From the NCBI RefSeq assembly GCF_033439725.1, contig NW_026944389.1, forward strand, positions 1,364,001 to 1,428,000: a stretch of DNA of 64,000 nucleotides. The letters run 5' to 3'. Shown piece after piece: positions 47,457 through 56,162 of this stretch. The notes below the pieces were generated by a model, which did not search any database, was not told where the DNA came from, and saw nothing but the letters and a program-made list of their open reading frames with translations. Numbering within the stretch: the stretch's first letter is position 1; the number at the start of each line of letters is the position of its first letter. Source of the DNA: Neurospora tetraspora. Taxonomy: Eukaryota; Ascomycota; Sordariomycetes; Sordariales; Sordariaceae. The position numbers and the translations under genes were made by a program.

Positions 47457-47553
47457 TTCAGATGTCCCAAAATAAAAACGTGTCCCACGTTTTCCGTGCC
47501 CCCTACTTAACGAGTAGGGGGGAAAGAAAGCTTGGCGCCCAGAATCCCCCAAG
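47457..47553 (-). repeat. Right terminal inverted repeat of the MITE
   Basis: Reverse complement of 46932-47028, differing mainly near the inner part (the GCACGG...CGTGGG region) and by one transition in the terminal G run. Confidence 0.88.
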
Positions 47554-47596
47554 TATAAGTCAAACTTACATTGCCCAGATTCATCTCTTCAACTGC

Positions 47597-47881
47597 TGTT
47601 ACGGGGCTGGCGCCCAGAGGTGTTGGCCTAGCTTGCACTCGTGTAAGCCAAGCCTATGCTTGCCATGGGCTTGCCTGCTACGGGCTTGCCTGCCATGGAC
47701 TTGCCTACCGCGGGCTTGCCTACCGCCTGTAGTCTTTTGGTACATTCTATGCCCCACCTTTATTATATATTTAGCTATGGCTCTGTGCTGTGCTGGCACA
47801 AATCCTCATTTTTCCTCTTTATCGATAATTACAAGCTCTTTTCAAGGCCTACCTATATATATACTATGTAGAACCCTTATA
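47597..47881 (+). repeat. 5' LTR, 285 bp
   Basis: Begins TGTTACGGGG and ends CCTTATA, where the 3' copy keeps CCTTACA; this is a CpA to TpA change. It contains four 15-bp units (GGGCTTGCCTGC-type) at about 47664-47726, one more than the 3' copy, which accounts for the length difference. Confidence 0.87.
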
Positions 47882-48757
47882 TTATTATCAAACCTCTTCT
47901 TCAATTATTTCTCTAACTCCCTCAAGCGGTTTTATAGCTTACTCGCCGCCGCCTATTGAACCCGTGTCTCTCGAGACCCCGCCTGTTTATTACTCTGTAT
48001 TTCTCGATATTCCGTTCGTCATTTCCAACTGCCAAAAGAGTCTCCTATTCCTGACCATTACGCTTGCCAAATTTTTTCTCCCTAATTCATGACAACAACC
48101 ATAGCTTTTATTACTTAGTTTTAGAATGCTAACAAACGCCAATAGTAGTTTACTATAGCTATTTAGACCTTAATCGGAGAGATTAGCCGTCTCTAAACCT
48201 CTACCCCGAAGCCCATTTTTCTACATTTCGATAAATATTCTGGGAATAAGAAGGAATTCGATACTTAAATTTATACAGCCAAAACTAAACTATACGTTAA
48301 TAGTCACGCTATTAGTAATTTAGAAACCTAATTCCATTACTTCTACTCTAGCTTTTTACCCGACGTCCGCTGGATTTTATTTTCCTTTACTTAATTCTCG
48401 GCCAACTATATACCAGCCAAATTATTAAAGAAATTCTATATTAAATACGGGGAGGTAAACTAGGATAAGAAGGCCGGGCTCGAATTTTTTATTTTATAAT
48501 AGAGGTCTCGAAAATCTATCTTATCCTTCTTTATTCGTTTCAAAGAAATTCTTTACTGGGCTAAAACTAATATTTAATTAAATTAGGCTATTATTAATTC
48601 CTTAATATCTTTTTTAAATAACGAATAGTTCGGGCGCTTCCGTAGACGGCTAAAAGCTTTAAATAATTATTCGGAATTATACACTTACTTCTAGCGTCTT
48701 AACGGTAATAATTTTTTAAATTCAGCGCCTAGCACCGCCTATAATAATAAAGGGGAG

Positions 48758-48904
48758 CCGATGGAAATTGGTATTACCCGGACTCGGCTTACTACTTAAA
48801 TAAGGAATTCTAATAGCCTGGCATCTAATATATAACGAAAGAGGTAGAAGAAGAAGGGTGCTTATACTACTTATGGTTTACCTTCATATTGGGCTAAGGA
48901 ATAT
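48758..48904 (+). pseudogene. Gag remnant with destroyed CCHC zinc knuckle
   Basis: The frame starting at 48758 reads PMEIG followed by an Arg-rich stretch with in-frame stops, then a C-x2-C-x4-H-x4-C spacing in which codons at 48863, 48872, 48887 and 48902 are all TAT. Each is one G-to-A or C-to-T step from Cys or His. The framework residues between them (Gly-Leu-Pro-Ser, Ala-Lys-Glu) remain. Confidence 0.75.
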
Positions 48905-49583
48905 ACGGCTAAGACTCGTATTTAGTACGTTCGTATCGACCTAAATAGGAGCCTAGAGGAAGACAACGAGATTTACAATAACGATAAATATTAAGGAACG
49001 AGAATAGTTTAGTAATACTATTATCAGGGAGGGCTCTAATTCCTAGACCCGGTGGTAATTCCTACCGAAGAGGTAAGAGTAGCCCTTATATACCCTATTT
49101 ATACAAGTTTAATCGTTAAAAATCCTATTAAAATATATTGAAACTTGCCATTACTAAGGATGGTTTCTATAAAGAGATTAGCAGGACGGAGTATCTTTAC
49201 GGATGGATAGAATTAGGCGTTACGGAATTAAAGTTTACGGAGCTGGCCCGCTATAGGTTTGGAGGTGCCCAAAACACTTGATTTAGTATGGCGGCTGCTG
49301 TTGCAGCTCGAAGGTATTGCTAGTACTAACGTATGCGTAAAAATAAGATATCGAAATTAAAAAACTTTCCTAGGAATTCGTTTTATTTTATAGTATTTTT
49401 ATCGTTAATTATGTACTTAATTATTATTCTCTTATATAAACCTAGGTATTTGGAAGACTAGGGAGCGGTCGGCTCGAGGGTTCTAGAGACGTCGTCTTAG
49501 GATATTGGAGAGTACTAGTTCTGTCTTTTATGTATCTAGCAGTTCTTTTCTTTAGCTATATTAAGGGGGGAGAAAGGGAGTAA

Positions 49584-49853
49584 TATCATGGGGCTGGCGC
49601 CCAGAGGTATTGGCCTAGCTTACACTCATATAAGCTAGGCCTGTGCCTACCACGGGCTTGCCTGCCGCGGACTTGCCTGCCGCGGGCTTGCCTGCTGCCT
49701 GCAGTCTTCTAGTACATTCTATGCCTCACCTCTATTGTGTATTTAACCATGGCTCTGTGCCATACCGGCACAGATCCTCCTTTTTCCTCTTTGTCTATAA
49801 TTACAAGCTCTTTTCAAGGCCTACCTGTGTGTATACCACGTAGAACCCTTACA
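49584..49853 (+). repeat. 3' LTR, 270 bp
   Basis: Direct copy of 47597-47881. It has three of the 15-bp units (49650-49696). Differences from the 5' copy are largely transitions by eye. It ends TTACA, followed by the presumed target-site copy ACCGC. Confidence 0.87.
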
Positions 49854-50692
49854 ACCGCACAACTGGCAATCGATCATACTGAGAATGACACCTGGTCAAA
49901 GGAAAAGACACAAAGTGATCCATTCGCTCTATACGTTCTCCAAGTGACCTCGCACAATCGTCATGGCCTCCGGACTTCAGCTACTATCACGGAGGGCATT
50001 ACAAAAAGAAGGTTTTATCATGTGATAAGTTCCTGTTTGTATCTTTTCAGTAAATTACATATTAGTGTTAGAGTTAGTTGGAGTTAGTTAGGGTTAGTTA
50101 GGGTTAGTTAGGATTAGGGTTAGCTCTGGGGGTGCAGGGGACCGGTGAGAGGCCCCCGCGTGTGAATGTCTTATCAATCGAACATATATTAGTCATATGC
50201 TGGTCATATGTCTGTAAATTACCGTAATTACACAAAGGGTACGGCCGGTACTTTTTCATGAATAAAAGTGGAATACGCACGGACCTTTCTGGTGCCCCCC
50301 GTTACCCACCCCCCGGACTTCTGCCCGCCGTCCGGCCAGTACGGATCGACATGATTGGACGGATGCTGACCGAGTTGTTAGTGATAAGCCCAACCACCTT
50401 CCTCCTCTGTCAAGCTTAACAATCCTCCATTTTTAAGTCAGACACTTTGCGACTCGTACATCCATCTATCTATCCAACCCCTCACTCCCCTTCCTCTTTT
50501 TGTCCTCGCTTTTCAAACACAGATTGGGTCTCGCTGCCAGTGTAAAAGTAGTGGCGGTGAGTTTTAAAATCCAGCATAAGTATTCTGGGTCTTTCGTTCC
50601 CTTCATAGAAGCATCAGACATCCTGCTCTATCTCTACCTAGCCACAACCTAAAAACAAACCCGCGCGGGTTTCAAGACTAGAACCACCCATC
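49854..50692. other. Promoter region of the MFS gene
   Basis: No gene. The region contains a telomere-like TTAG(GG) tract at 50067-50123, then ordinary sequence and a pyrimidine-rich leader before the MFS start codon. Confidence 0.6.
50067..50123 (+). repeat. Interstitial telomere-like tract
   Basis: An imperfect tandem tract built of GTTAG, TTAGGG and 10-bp TTAGTTAGGG units. The Neurospora telomere repeat is TTAGGG; three exact TTAGGG hexamers occur within the tract. It lies 214 bp after the 3' LTR. Confidence 0.8.
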
Positions 50693-52678
50693 ATGAGTGG
50701 TTCCCGTCCTTCATCAGTCTCCTCAGAGGCCTCAGTAGGTCGAGGTGTCGATTCCTCCAACTCAACACTGCAAGAGCAGCAGCCAGCAATAATAGCATCC
50801 GCACAAGAAAAGGACATCCCAACAACATCACCTAGCAATGATTCTCACTACCGGCCGGGCCCCCCCATAGCCGGGAACGAGCCACCGGACAGCCAAGAAG
50901 ACCCCCGTCCGGGCCCGTACCCGAATCCAAACCCGGACCCAGACCCCGACCTATTATCCTCCTCAGACACCAACACCAACCCCGACCCCGACCTCGACCC
51001 CGAAGCCAGCCTCACCCGCCTCCCCTCCGGGCCCGCCTACACCGTCTTCCCCCCCTCCACCCGCAAATGGATCGTAACCATGATCACCTTCGCCGGCTTC
51101 ATCTCTCCCATGACGGCCAACATCTATTTCCCCGTTCTCGACGCCGTCGCCACCGACTTGTCGGTCTCCATCAGCAAAGCCAACCTGACACTAACAACCT
51201 ACATGATCATGCAAGCCTTTTCGCCCACCTTGTACGGCGACTTCGGGAACGCGGCCGGTCGCAGACCGGCTTTTATTATATCCTTTTTGGTTTACATTGC
51301 CGCCAACTTGGGATTGGCGCTGCTGCAAAAGAATTACGCGGCGCTGTTGGTGTTGAGGATGGTGCAGAGTTTTGGGTCCAGTGGGAGCTTGGCGCTTTGT
51401 TATGCGGTGGTGGCTGATGTCGCGGTGTCGGCGGAGAGGGGCAAGTACATGGGTTTTGTAAGTGCGGGGACCAACGTCGGGCCGTCGTTGAGTCCGGTGA
51501 TTGGCGGGCTGATAGGGCAGTATCTGGGGTGGCACGCCATCTTTTGGTTTTGTCTGATTTATACCGGGGTGTGGCTGGTGCCGTATGTTTTGCTGGTGCC
51601 GGAGACGTGCAGGAATGTGGTGGGTAATGGGTCGGTGAAGCCGCAGGCGTGGTGGAATATGACGGTGGTGGATTATGTGAGGGGGAGGAGGCATCCTCCG
51701 CCTGCTGCTCCTGGGTCTGAGGAGGAAGAGGAGGAGGAGGAGGAGGAGGAGGTGATGCAGAAGGCGAGGAAGACTGCGAGACCGAAGTTGAGGTTTCCGA
51801 ATCCGTTTAATACGCTGAGGGTGGTGTTCAACCCGGACCTGGGCCTGCTGATTTCGTACGGAACGATCGTTTACCTGGTTTTTATCCTCATCTGCGTCAC
51901 GCTGGGCACCCAGTTCGCCGATCGGTACGGGTACGACCAGCTCGAGACGGGACTGTGTTATTTGCCGTATGGCATCGGCTGCACCGTCGCCGCTGTCGTG
52001 CAGGGCAGGATCCTGGATTGGAATTATCGCCGCTTGGCCAAGAAGACGGGCATGACGATCGACTACAAGCGCGGCGACGACCTGTCCAAGTTCCCGATCG
52101 AGAAGGCCAGGTTGCAACCTGTTATTCCCATCTTGGGTGTTGGTGTCATAGCGACGATCGGATACGCCTGGGCACTCGAGACTACCACGCATGTGGCCGG
52201 CCCGTTGGTGCTGTTGTTCGTTGTCGGCTTGTGTGTCACGGGGAGTTTCAGTCTGGTGAATACCCTCGTCGTGGACTTGTACCCGGAGGCGCCGGCGACG
52301 GCGGTGGCGGCGACGAACTTGGTCAGGTGCTTGTGCGGCGCGGGGGCGACGGCGTTTATCGATGCCATGTTGCAGATGATGGGCGTGGGCTGGACGTTCA
52401 CGTTTTGGCCGCTGGTGGTGGTGGTGTTTAGCCCGATTATTTATCTGTTGATGACGAGGGGACCCGGGTGGAGGGCGCAGAGGAAGGCAAGGTTTCAGAG
52501 GGAGAGGGAGAGGAGAGAGGAAAGGGAGAGGTTAGCTAATAAGGAGAGTTTAGAGAGCTCGGATAGTTCTTCGGCGAGTGTTAAGAAGGCGGAGGACGGT
52601 GAAGGTGAGAAGAGGGTGGAGGATGGGATACAGGTACCCGTGGTTGACGGGAAGAAAGGGGAAGGCTCAAGCAGCTAG
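50693..52678 (+). CDS. MFS multidrug transporter, DHA1 (Qdr-like) family
   Basis: A 661-aa plasma-membrane drug:H+ antiporter-type protein in a single exon. The first 120 residues are hydrophilic and rich in Ser/Pro/Asp with PNPDPDPD runs. The membrane domain starts near WIVTMITFAGFISPMTANIYFP, the usual first helix of DHA1 carriers. The cytoplasmic motif between helices 2 and 3 reads GDFGNAAGRRPAF, and the helix-5 region ALSPVIGGLIGQYLGWHAIFWF-like segment (GPSLSPVIGGLIGQYLGW here) matches the DHA1 motif C area. The central loop between helices 6 and 7 carries an 11-Glu run. The C-terminal tail is highly charged. Substrate is unknown; Qdr relatives export drugs or polyamines. GC-rich third positions are like neighbouring genes, so transfer is not indicated. 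Confidence 0.9.
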   Translation: MSGSRPSSVSSEASVGRGVDSSNSTLQEQQPAIIASAQEKDIPTTSPSNDSHYRPGPPIAGNEPPDSQEDPRPGPYPNPNPDPDPDLLSSSDTNTNPDPDLDPEASLTRLPSGPAYTVFPPSTRKWIVTMITFAGFISPMTANIYFPVLDAVATDLSVSISKANLTLTTYMIMQAFSPTLYGDFGNAAGRRPAFIISFLVYIAANLGLALLQKNYAALLVLRMVQSFGSSGSLALCYAVVADVAVSAERGKYMGFVSAGTNVGPSLSPVIGGLIGQYLGWHAIFWFCLIYTGVWLVPYVLLVPETCRNVVGNGSVKPQAWWNMTVVDYVRGRRHPPPAAPGSEEEEEEEEEEEVMQKARKTARPKLRFPNPFNTLRVVFNPDLGLLISYGTIVYLVFILICVTLGTQFADRYGYDQLETGLCYLPYGIGCTVAAVVQGRILDWNYRRLAKKTGMTIDYKRGDDLSKFPIEKARLQPVIPILGVGVIATIGYAWALETTTHVAGPLVLLFVVGLCVTGSFSLVNTLVVDLYPEAPATAVAATNLVRCLCGAGATAFIDAMLQMMGVGWTFTFWPLVVVVFSPIIYLLMTRGPGWRAQRKARFQRERERREERERLANKESLESSDSSSASVKKAEDGEGEKRVEDGIQVPVVDGKKGEGSSS

Positions 52679-53229
52679 GCCCTCCTTTGTGGTATTTTCA
52701 TTGTTGTGATACCTTACGTTTGTGCATGTTGAGCGTTTGAGCGTTTGGGTGTTTGGGTGTTTTTTTTTTTTTTTTTTTTTTTTTTTTTGTGGCTTGCTGT
52801 TCTTGATGATGATACCACAAAGCACAGAAAATGGATGGCCTTAAATGGATAGAAAGGGGCTGCGCACGCATGGACGATGAACGCCATTGAATGAAGGACG
52901 GGGAGGAACCCATAGAGCGAGGAAGCATGAAGATACGCATATAGATCGACGGGCAACTACCTTAGCTACCGTCACCAAAAGTTATAGCATTGCCCTTACA
53001 GTTTTAGTCTTAATTTCGTAATCCCGACGAGTTACCTGTTTACGTTACTTCATATCTGGTATCTGGAAGTCAGCCTCGGTGTAAGATATGGTTTCACTCT
53101 CCAAGTGTCTTGCGACCTGCAACTGTCGACTTCCGCGGACTCTACTACAAAACAAGAAAGCAGAAGAAGAAAAAGTCCAGCAACATTCTGGATACCTGGG
53201 AGCCTCTTTAGACCCAAATATAGACGTGC
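52679..53229. other. Intergenic region with long poly(T)
   Basis: 3' region of the MFS gene. It contains GTTTGGGT repeats running into a 29-nt poly(T) at 52760-52788. No gene is seen; the translated frames here are homopolymer artefacts. Confidence 0.6.
52760..52788 (+). repeat. Poly(T) tract, 29 nt
   Basis: Uninterrupted T29 about 80 bp after the MFS stop codon, preceded by GTTTGGGTGTTTGGGTG. It may be a retroposon tail in reverse or simple slippage. Confidence 0.95.
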
Positions 53230-53244
53230 AAAAAAGAAAAAAAA
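53230..53244 (-). terminator. RNA polymerase III terminator of the tRNA gene
   Basis: On the minus strand, directly after the tRNA 3' end and a CAAC spacer, T8 is followed by C and T6. Such a run is the standard Pol III stop signal. Confidence 0.75.
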
Positions 53245-53248
53245 GTTG

Positions 53249-53355
53249 TGCTAGAGCCGGGATTCGCACCCGGGTCTCCGCCTGAATCTCCTTGCCTCCC
53301 CCTTTTCGGGATCGGTTTGGGAGGGCGACGAGTTAAACTACTACTCCACTCTAAC
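53249..53355 (-). tRNA. tRNA-Gly(CCC) with a 34-nt intron
   Basis: Read on the minus strand, GTTAGAG at the 5' end pairs with CTCTAGC at the 3' end (one G-U pair) and a discriminator A follows. The D stem is GAGT/ACTC, the anticodon stem TCGCC/GGCGG (one wobble) and the T stem CCGGG/CCCGG. The loop C-T-CCC-A-A places anticodon CCC at 53321-53319. A 34-nt intron (53317-53284) begins after the base 3' of the anticodon, the canonical site, and contains GGGGGAGG that can pair with the anticodon region. The mature length is 73 nt. Two loop residues are unusual: the D loop is AGTAGTTTA (one of the expected GG pair is A) and the T loop is TGCGAAT (U55 replaced by G). A pseudogene remains possible. 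Confidence 0.75.
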
Positions 53356-54134
53356 TGTTTTTGTGCTGTTGTTATTAGGGGTCAGATGTCGGTGCTTATA
53401 AACCGGCGTGCTTGGTGTAAGTGACGGGTAGGTGCCGTGTTTGCCTGAGGTGGTGATGGTGGTGAAGTGCTTGTCCCCGCCGGCTGGCGGCGGTGGTGAT
53501 GCCAGCTGGTAAGGTTTCGAAAGCTTCATCTTGTCATTCAAGGGCGTCAGGTCCAGTGTACTCCGGTACCGTTTGCTCTGTGCCCAGCTGGCTGGTAGTC
53601 TTGAGTCCATTCGGATTAACTAGAAAATAGGTGTGCCATGGTATTCTGATTGCCAGTCGACAGCCAGCTCTCCCCATCATCATCAACAAGGAATCCAACA
53701 ACTAGCACAGCCACGAACGCATTCTTTTCTCAATCTAAACACATCTGAAACGCAAAGTCTTTCGCTCTATCTACCATCTTCGCTTATCAACAAAGGGTAT
53801 CATCAATATTATGTACTTGAACCTGTATCTCGCCCATATCTCGTCCACTCTTCCAGCTGAGCCGACCAGCCCAGACCCGCAGCCCTCCTCATCAAATATC
53901 AACCACCTTTTCTCATAACCATCCTATCCCATTACCATCCCGCTCACGAAAACCCATCATAGCCTCCTACATTAGCAGCACATTTTCCCATTTCCCATTA
54001 GCCTTCTTCGTCCACTCAGCATCATCACTCCCCCAGCACCAGGTCCCTCGTGGACTGAACCTCACGCTGCTCCAAACGCTTCCCATGATGTTCAAAGCCT
54101 TCCAAACTCTCATCCTCACCGCCGTCCGAACCGT
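53356..54134. other. Intergenic region between tRNA and sphingoid-base kinase
   Basis: 5' flank of the tRNA and 3' region of the kinase gene, both on the minus strand. The sequence from about 53650 is CT-rich. No gene is recognised. Confidence 0.55.
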
Positions 54135-56162
54135 CTAGGCCCTCAGTCGCTCTGTCGTCGTGACCTCATCCCACCCATGCGGCCCCGGCGCTTCGAACAC
54201 ACCCCTCTTACTGAGGGTCAGCCCAAGGCCCTTGTGTACCTCCACCTGGAAGGGGGCAAACGGTCTGGCCTCGCCGTCAATGCTGATTACGCCGTTCGGG
54301 TCCTGGTATCGGGGGGTCAAGCGGAAGGCGGACACTTTGCGGTAAGAAACCAAAGGGTTGTCGAAGAAGTGGCCCGATTCGACCCCGAGTTGGAGGTTGA
54401 TGTTCTTCCAGAGAGAGATGTCGCCGTCGGTGGTGATCACGTCTAGCAAACCGTCGTTGGCGAGGGCGGCGGAGAAGAAGTTGGCGTCTGGGGCCATGTA
54501 GGCCATCTGTGGGGGTTGTTAGTATGACTGAAAGAGCAAGAAAAAGGGTGTGTGTGGGGCGGAAAACGCACATTACCGCAGTAAAAACTGCCCAACTTTT
54601 CATGAGGAACCACCTCCCAATCCTCGGGCAACTTATCATTCACCGTCCCGTACTTCAAACCCGGCATCCCGTCTCCCTCTCCCTCCCCTTCTCCTTCCCC
54701 ACTAGCCTCCCCATTCCCAACCTCACTCTCGGCCCCCTTCACCCCCCTAGCATAATGCCCCCTAATCTCCTCCTTCCCGACCACCTCCACCTTCATCGCG
54801 ACATCACACGGATACGTCTTCTTCCTGATCGCCAGCGTCAGAAACCCGTACGTAAACCTCGCCGCCCCCATCCACCTCAGATGCTCTGTAGTAATATCCA
54901 AATCGGCAATCAGGCCGTACGCCTGGCTCAAAAAGCTCGTCAGGCGCTCTCCATCTTGCAGCGTGACGCTGCACAGGTCCAGCTTCGTCGGCACGCCCTT
55001 GACGATGGCTAGCGCCGCTAGCGAAGGGCGGTGCGTGCCGTAGAGGTTGCATGACATGGCGTTGCCGGAGCCGCAGGGGATGTGGCAGACTGCTACTTTG
55101 GAAAGCGCCCTTTTAGCGTCGGGACGCTCGGAGAGGCCGTTGAAGACTTCGTGTGGTAAGCCGTCGCCGGAGCAGGGGACTGCGATGTCGTACCCCGAAA
55201 TATCCAGGTCCTGAGCGAGAGTGACGGCTTCGCCTGAGTAGGTGGTGCGGATGACGGTCAAAGGCATGCGCGCCGCTTCGAAGATGGGGCGGACTTTCTT
55301 TTCGAAAATCTTGTCGGCGCCGCCGGGGCCGGCTTGGGGGTTGACCAGGACCCAGGCGCGCTTGCGGCGCTGGATGGGGGAAGGGTAGGCGAGGTCGAGG
55401 ACGCGGGCGACGAAGGCGTCTAAGGTGGCGGCGGAGGGGGGAGGGATGGAGGGTGGTGAGAGAAGCGGCTCGCGCTCATGGGAGGTAGCTGAGGGGAGAG
55501 GGAACTCGAGTTGGCGGACGATGAGTTGGTGTTTCTTGGGAGAGGTCTCTTCGGCGAAGTCGATGCAGAGGTAGTTGCGGTCGGGGGTGATGTAGGCCCA
55601 GAGGATGTTGTAGAAGGGTACGGACCCGGGAGGGAGGCGGCGCGGAGGGGTGACTGTGGAGGAGGGGAGGAATCGTGTTAGTATACTGTCGAGAGGGATG
55701 TGGTTTAGGAATCCGGTTGAGCTTGAAGGTTGGGCCTCTTCCCAGTGGGCGTTTGTGTGACTGTAATGAGGATTCTTGTGTAAGAGGGACTTGATGTTTT
55801 TATATACCTGAACAACACGAACGTGACTTCTTGGTGGCAGCGGCATGTTCTGTACATGCGTTGCGGTTAGTCTAAGGACGAACGTAGGTCTTATGAGGAA
55901 GAAGAAGAGATGTCCAGTCAAAGAAAATGTGTATGTAGGAGTGATCAGGTGTGTGAAGTATATGGAGGGTTGACCTACCTTGAATAACCAATTCATCCTT
56001 CTCGCAAGTGAGTGTGACCGCAGGCAGTTCGAGAATATTGACATTCTTTCCCGAAGCAGAAGTAGTAGCTTGCGATGTCAAGGCCTGAATAGACGGCTCT
56101 TGTGCGCTCGCCTTCGCAATGGCTGCCGCGTGTTCGTCTTGTAGTTGTCGAACGTCCCCCAT
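54135..56162 (-). CDS. Sphingoid long-chain-base kinase (Lcb4/sphingosine kinase)
   Basis: A 559-aa lipid kinase that phosphorylates sphingoid bases such as phytosphingosine. Minus-strand exons are 56162-55979, 55849-55808, 55653-54572 and 54506-54135. The second exon is only 42 nt and encodes EHAAATKKSRSCCS; its Cys73-Cys74 pair resembles the palmitoylated cysteines of fungal long-chain-base kinases. The third intron boundary was set at GTGCGT so that FYCGN joins MAYMAPD, a conserved family junction. The DAGK-type catalytic domain starts near residue 176 (VLVNPQAGPGGADKIF). It has the sphingosine-kinase nucleotide motif SGDGLPHEV (237-240 SGDG) and the HIPCGSGNAMS loop. The intron after the mini-exon (about 154 nt) can be read as coding, but its CTAAC branch and CCACAG end support removal. 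Confidence 0.9.

Larger units (their letters stand above)
46932..47553. mobile_element. 622-bp MITE with 97-bp terminal inverted repeats
   Basis: The segment begins CTTGGGGGG and ends CCCCCAAG. The left terminal repeat (46932-47028) and the inverted right one (47457-47553) match over about 97 bp with roughly ten mismatches by eye. TA dinucleotides flank both ends (46930-46931 and 47554-47555), consistent with a TA target duplication as made by Tc1/mariner-type transposases. Each arm carries its own nested palindrome, CCCCCTAC...GTAGGGGG with a 7-nt loop (left copy 46964-46986). The 430-bp interior has no coding frame. It is therefore a non-autonomous DNA element. It starts about 620 bp upstream of the SNARE gene and ends 43 bp before the LTR element. 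Composition is not strongly TpA-skewed, so it may have escaped RIP. Confidence 0.88.
47597..49853 (+). mobile_element. RIP-mutated, gag-only LTR retroelement
   Basis: Two direct terminal repeats at 47597-47881 and 49584-49853 enclose 1.7 kb of AT-rich, stop-riddled sequence. A polypurine tract (AAGGGGGGAGAAAGGGAG, 49563-49580) precedes the 3' repeat. Flanking ACTGC (47592-47596) and ACCGC (49854-49858) look like a 5-bp target duplication with one transition. In the plus frame at 48758-48904, a PMEIG-like segment typical of Ty3/Gypsy Gag leads to a CCHC zinc-knuckle framework whose four ligand codons are all TAT (Tyr), as expected if TGT and CAT codons were hit by RIP. Only about 0.7 kb follows, too little for protease, reverse transcriptase and integrase. 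The element is therefore non-autonomous or internally deleted. It is a dead copy. Confidence 0.85.

Noticed and set aside
47531-47620. Shared 11-mer TGGCGCCCAGA in the MITE end and the LTR start
   Set aside because: It contains the palindrome GGCGCC and is short. The two elements differ in end structure and target duplication, so common origin is not supported.
54572-55808. Reading the 154-nt interval at 55654-55807 of the kinase gene as coding
   Set aside because: It is open in one frame, but that frame does not connect with exon 1. Removing it restores the frame with good splice signals and joins the dicysteine exon to the conserved PFYNILWA segment.
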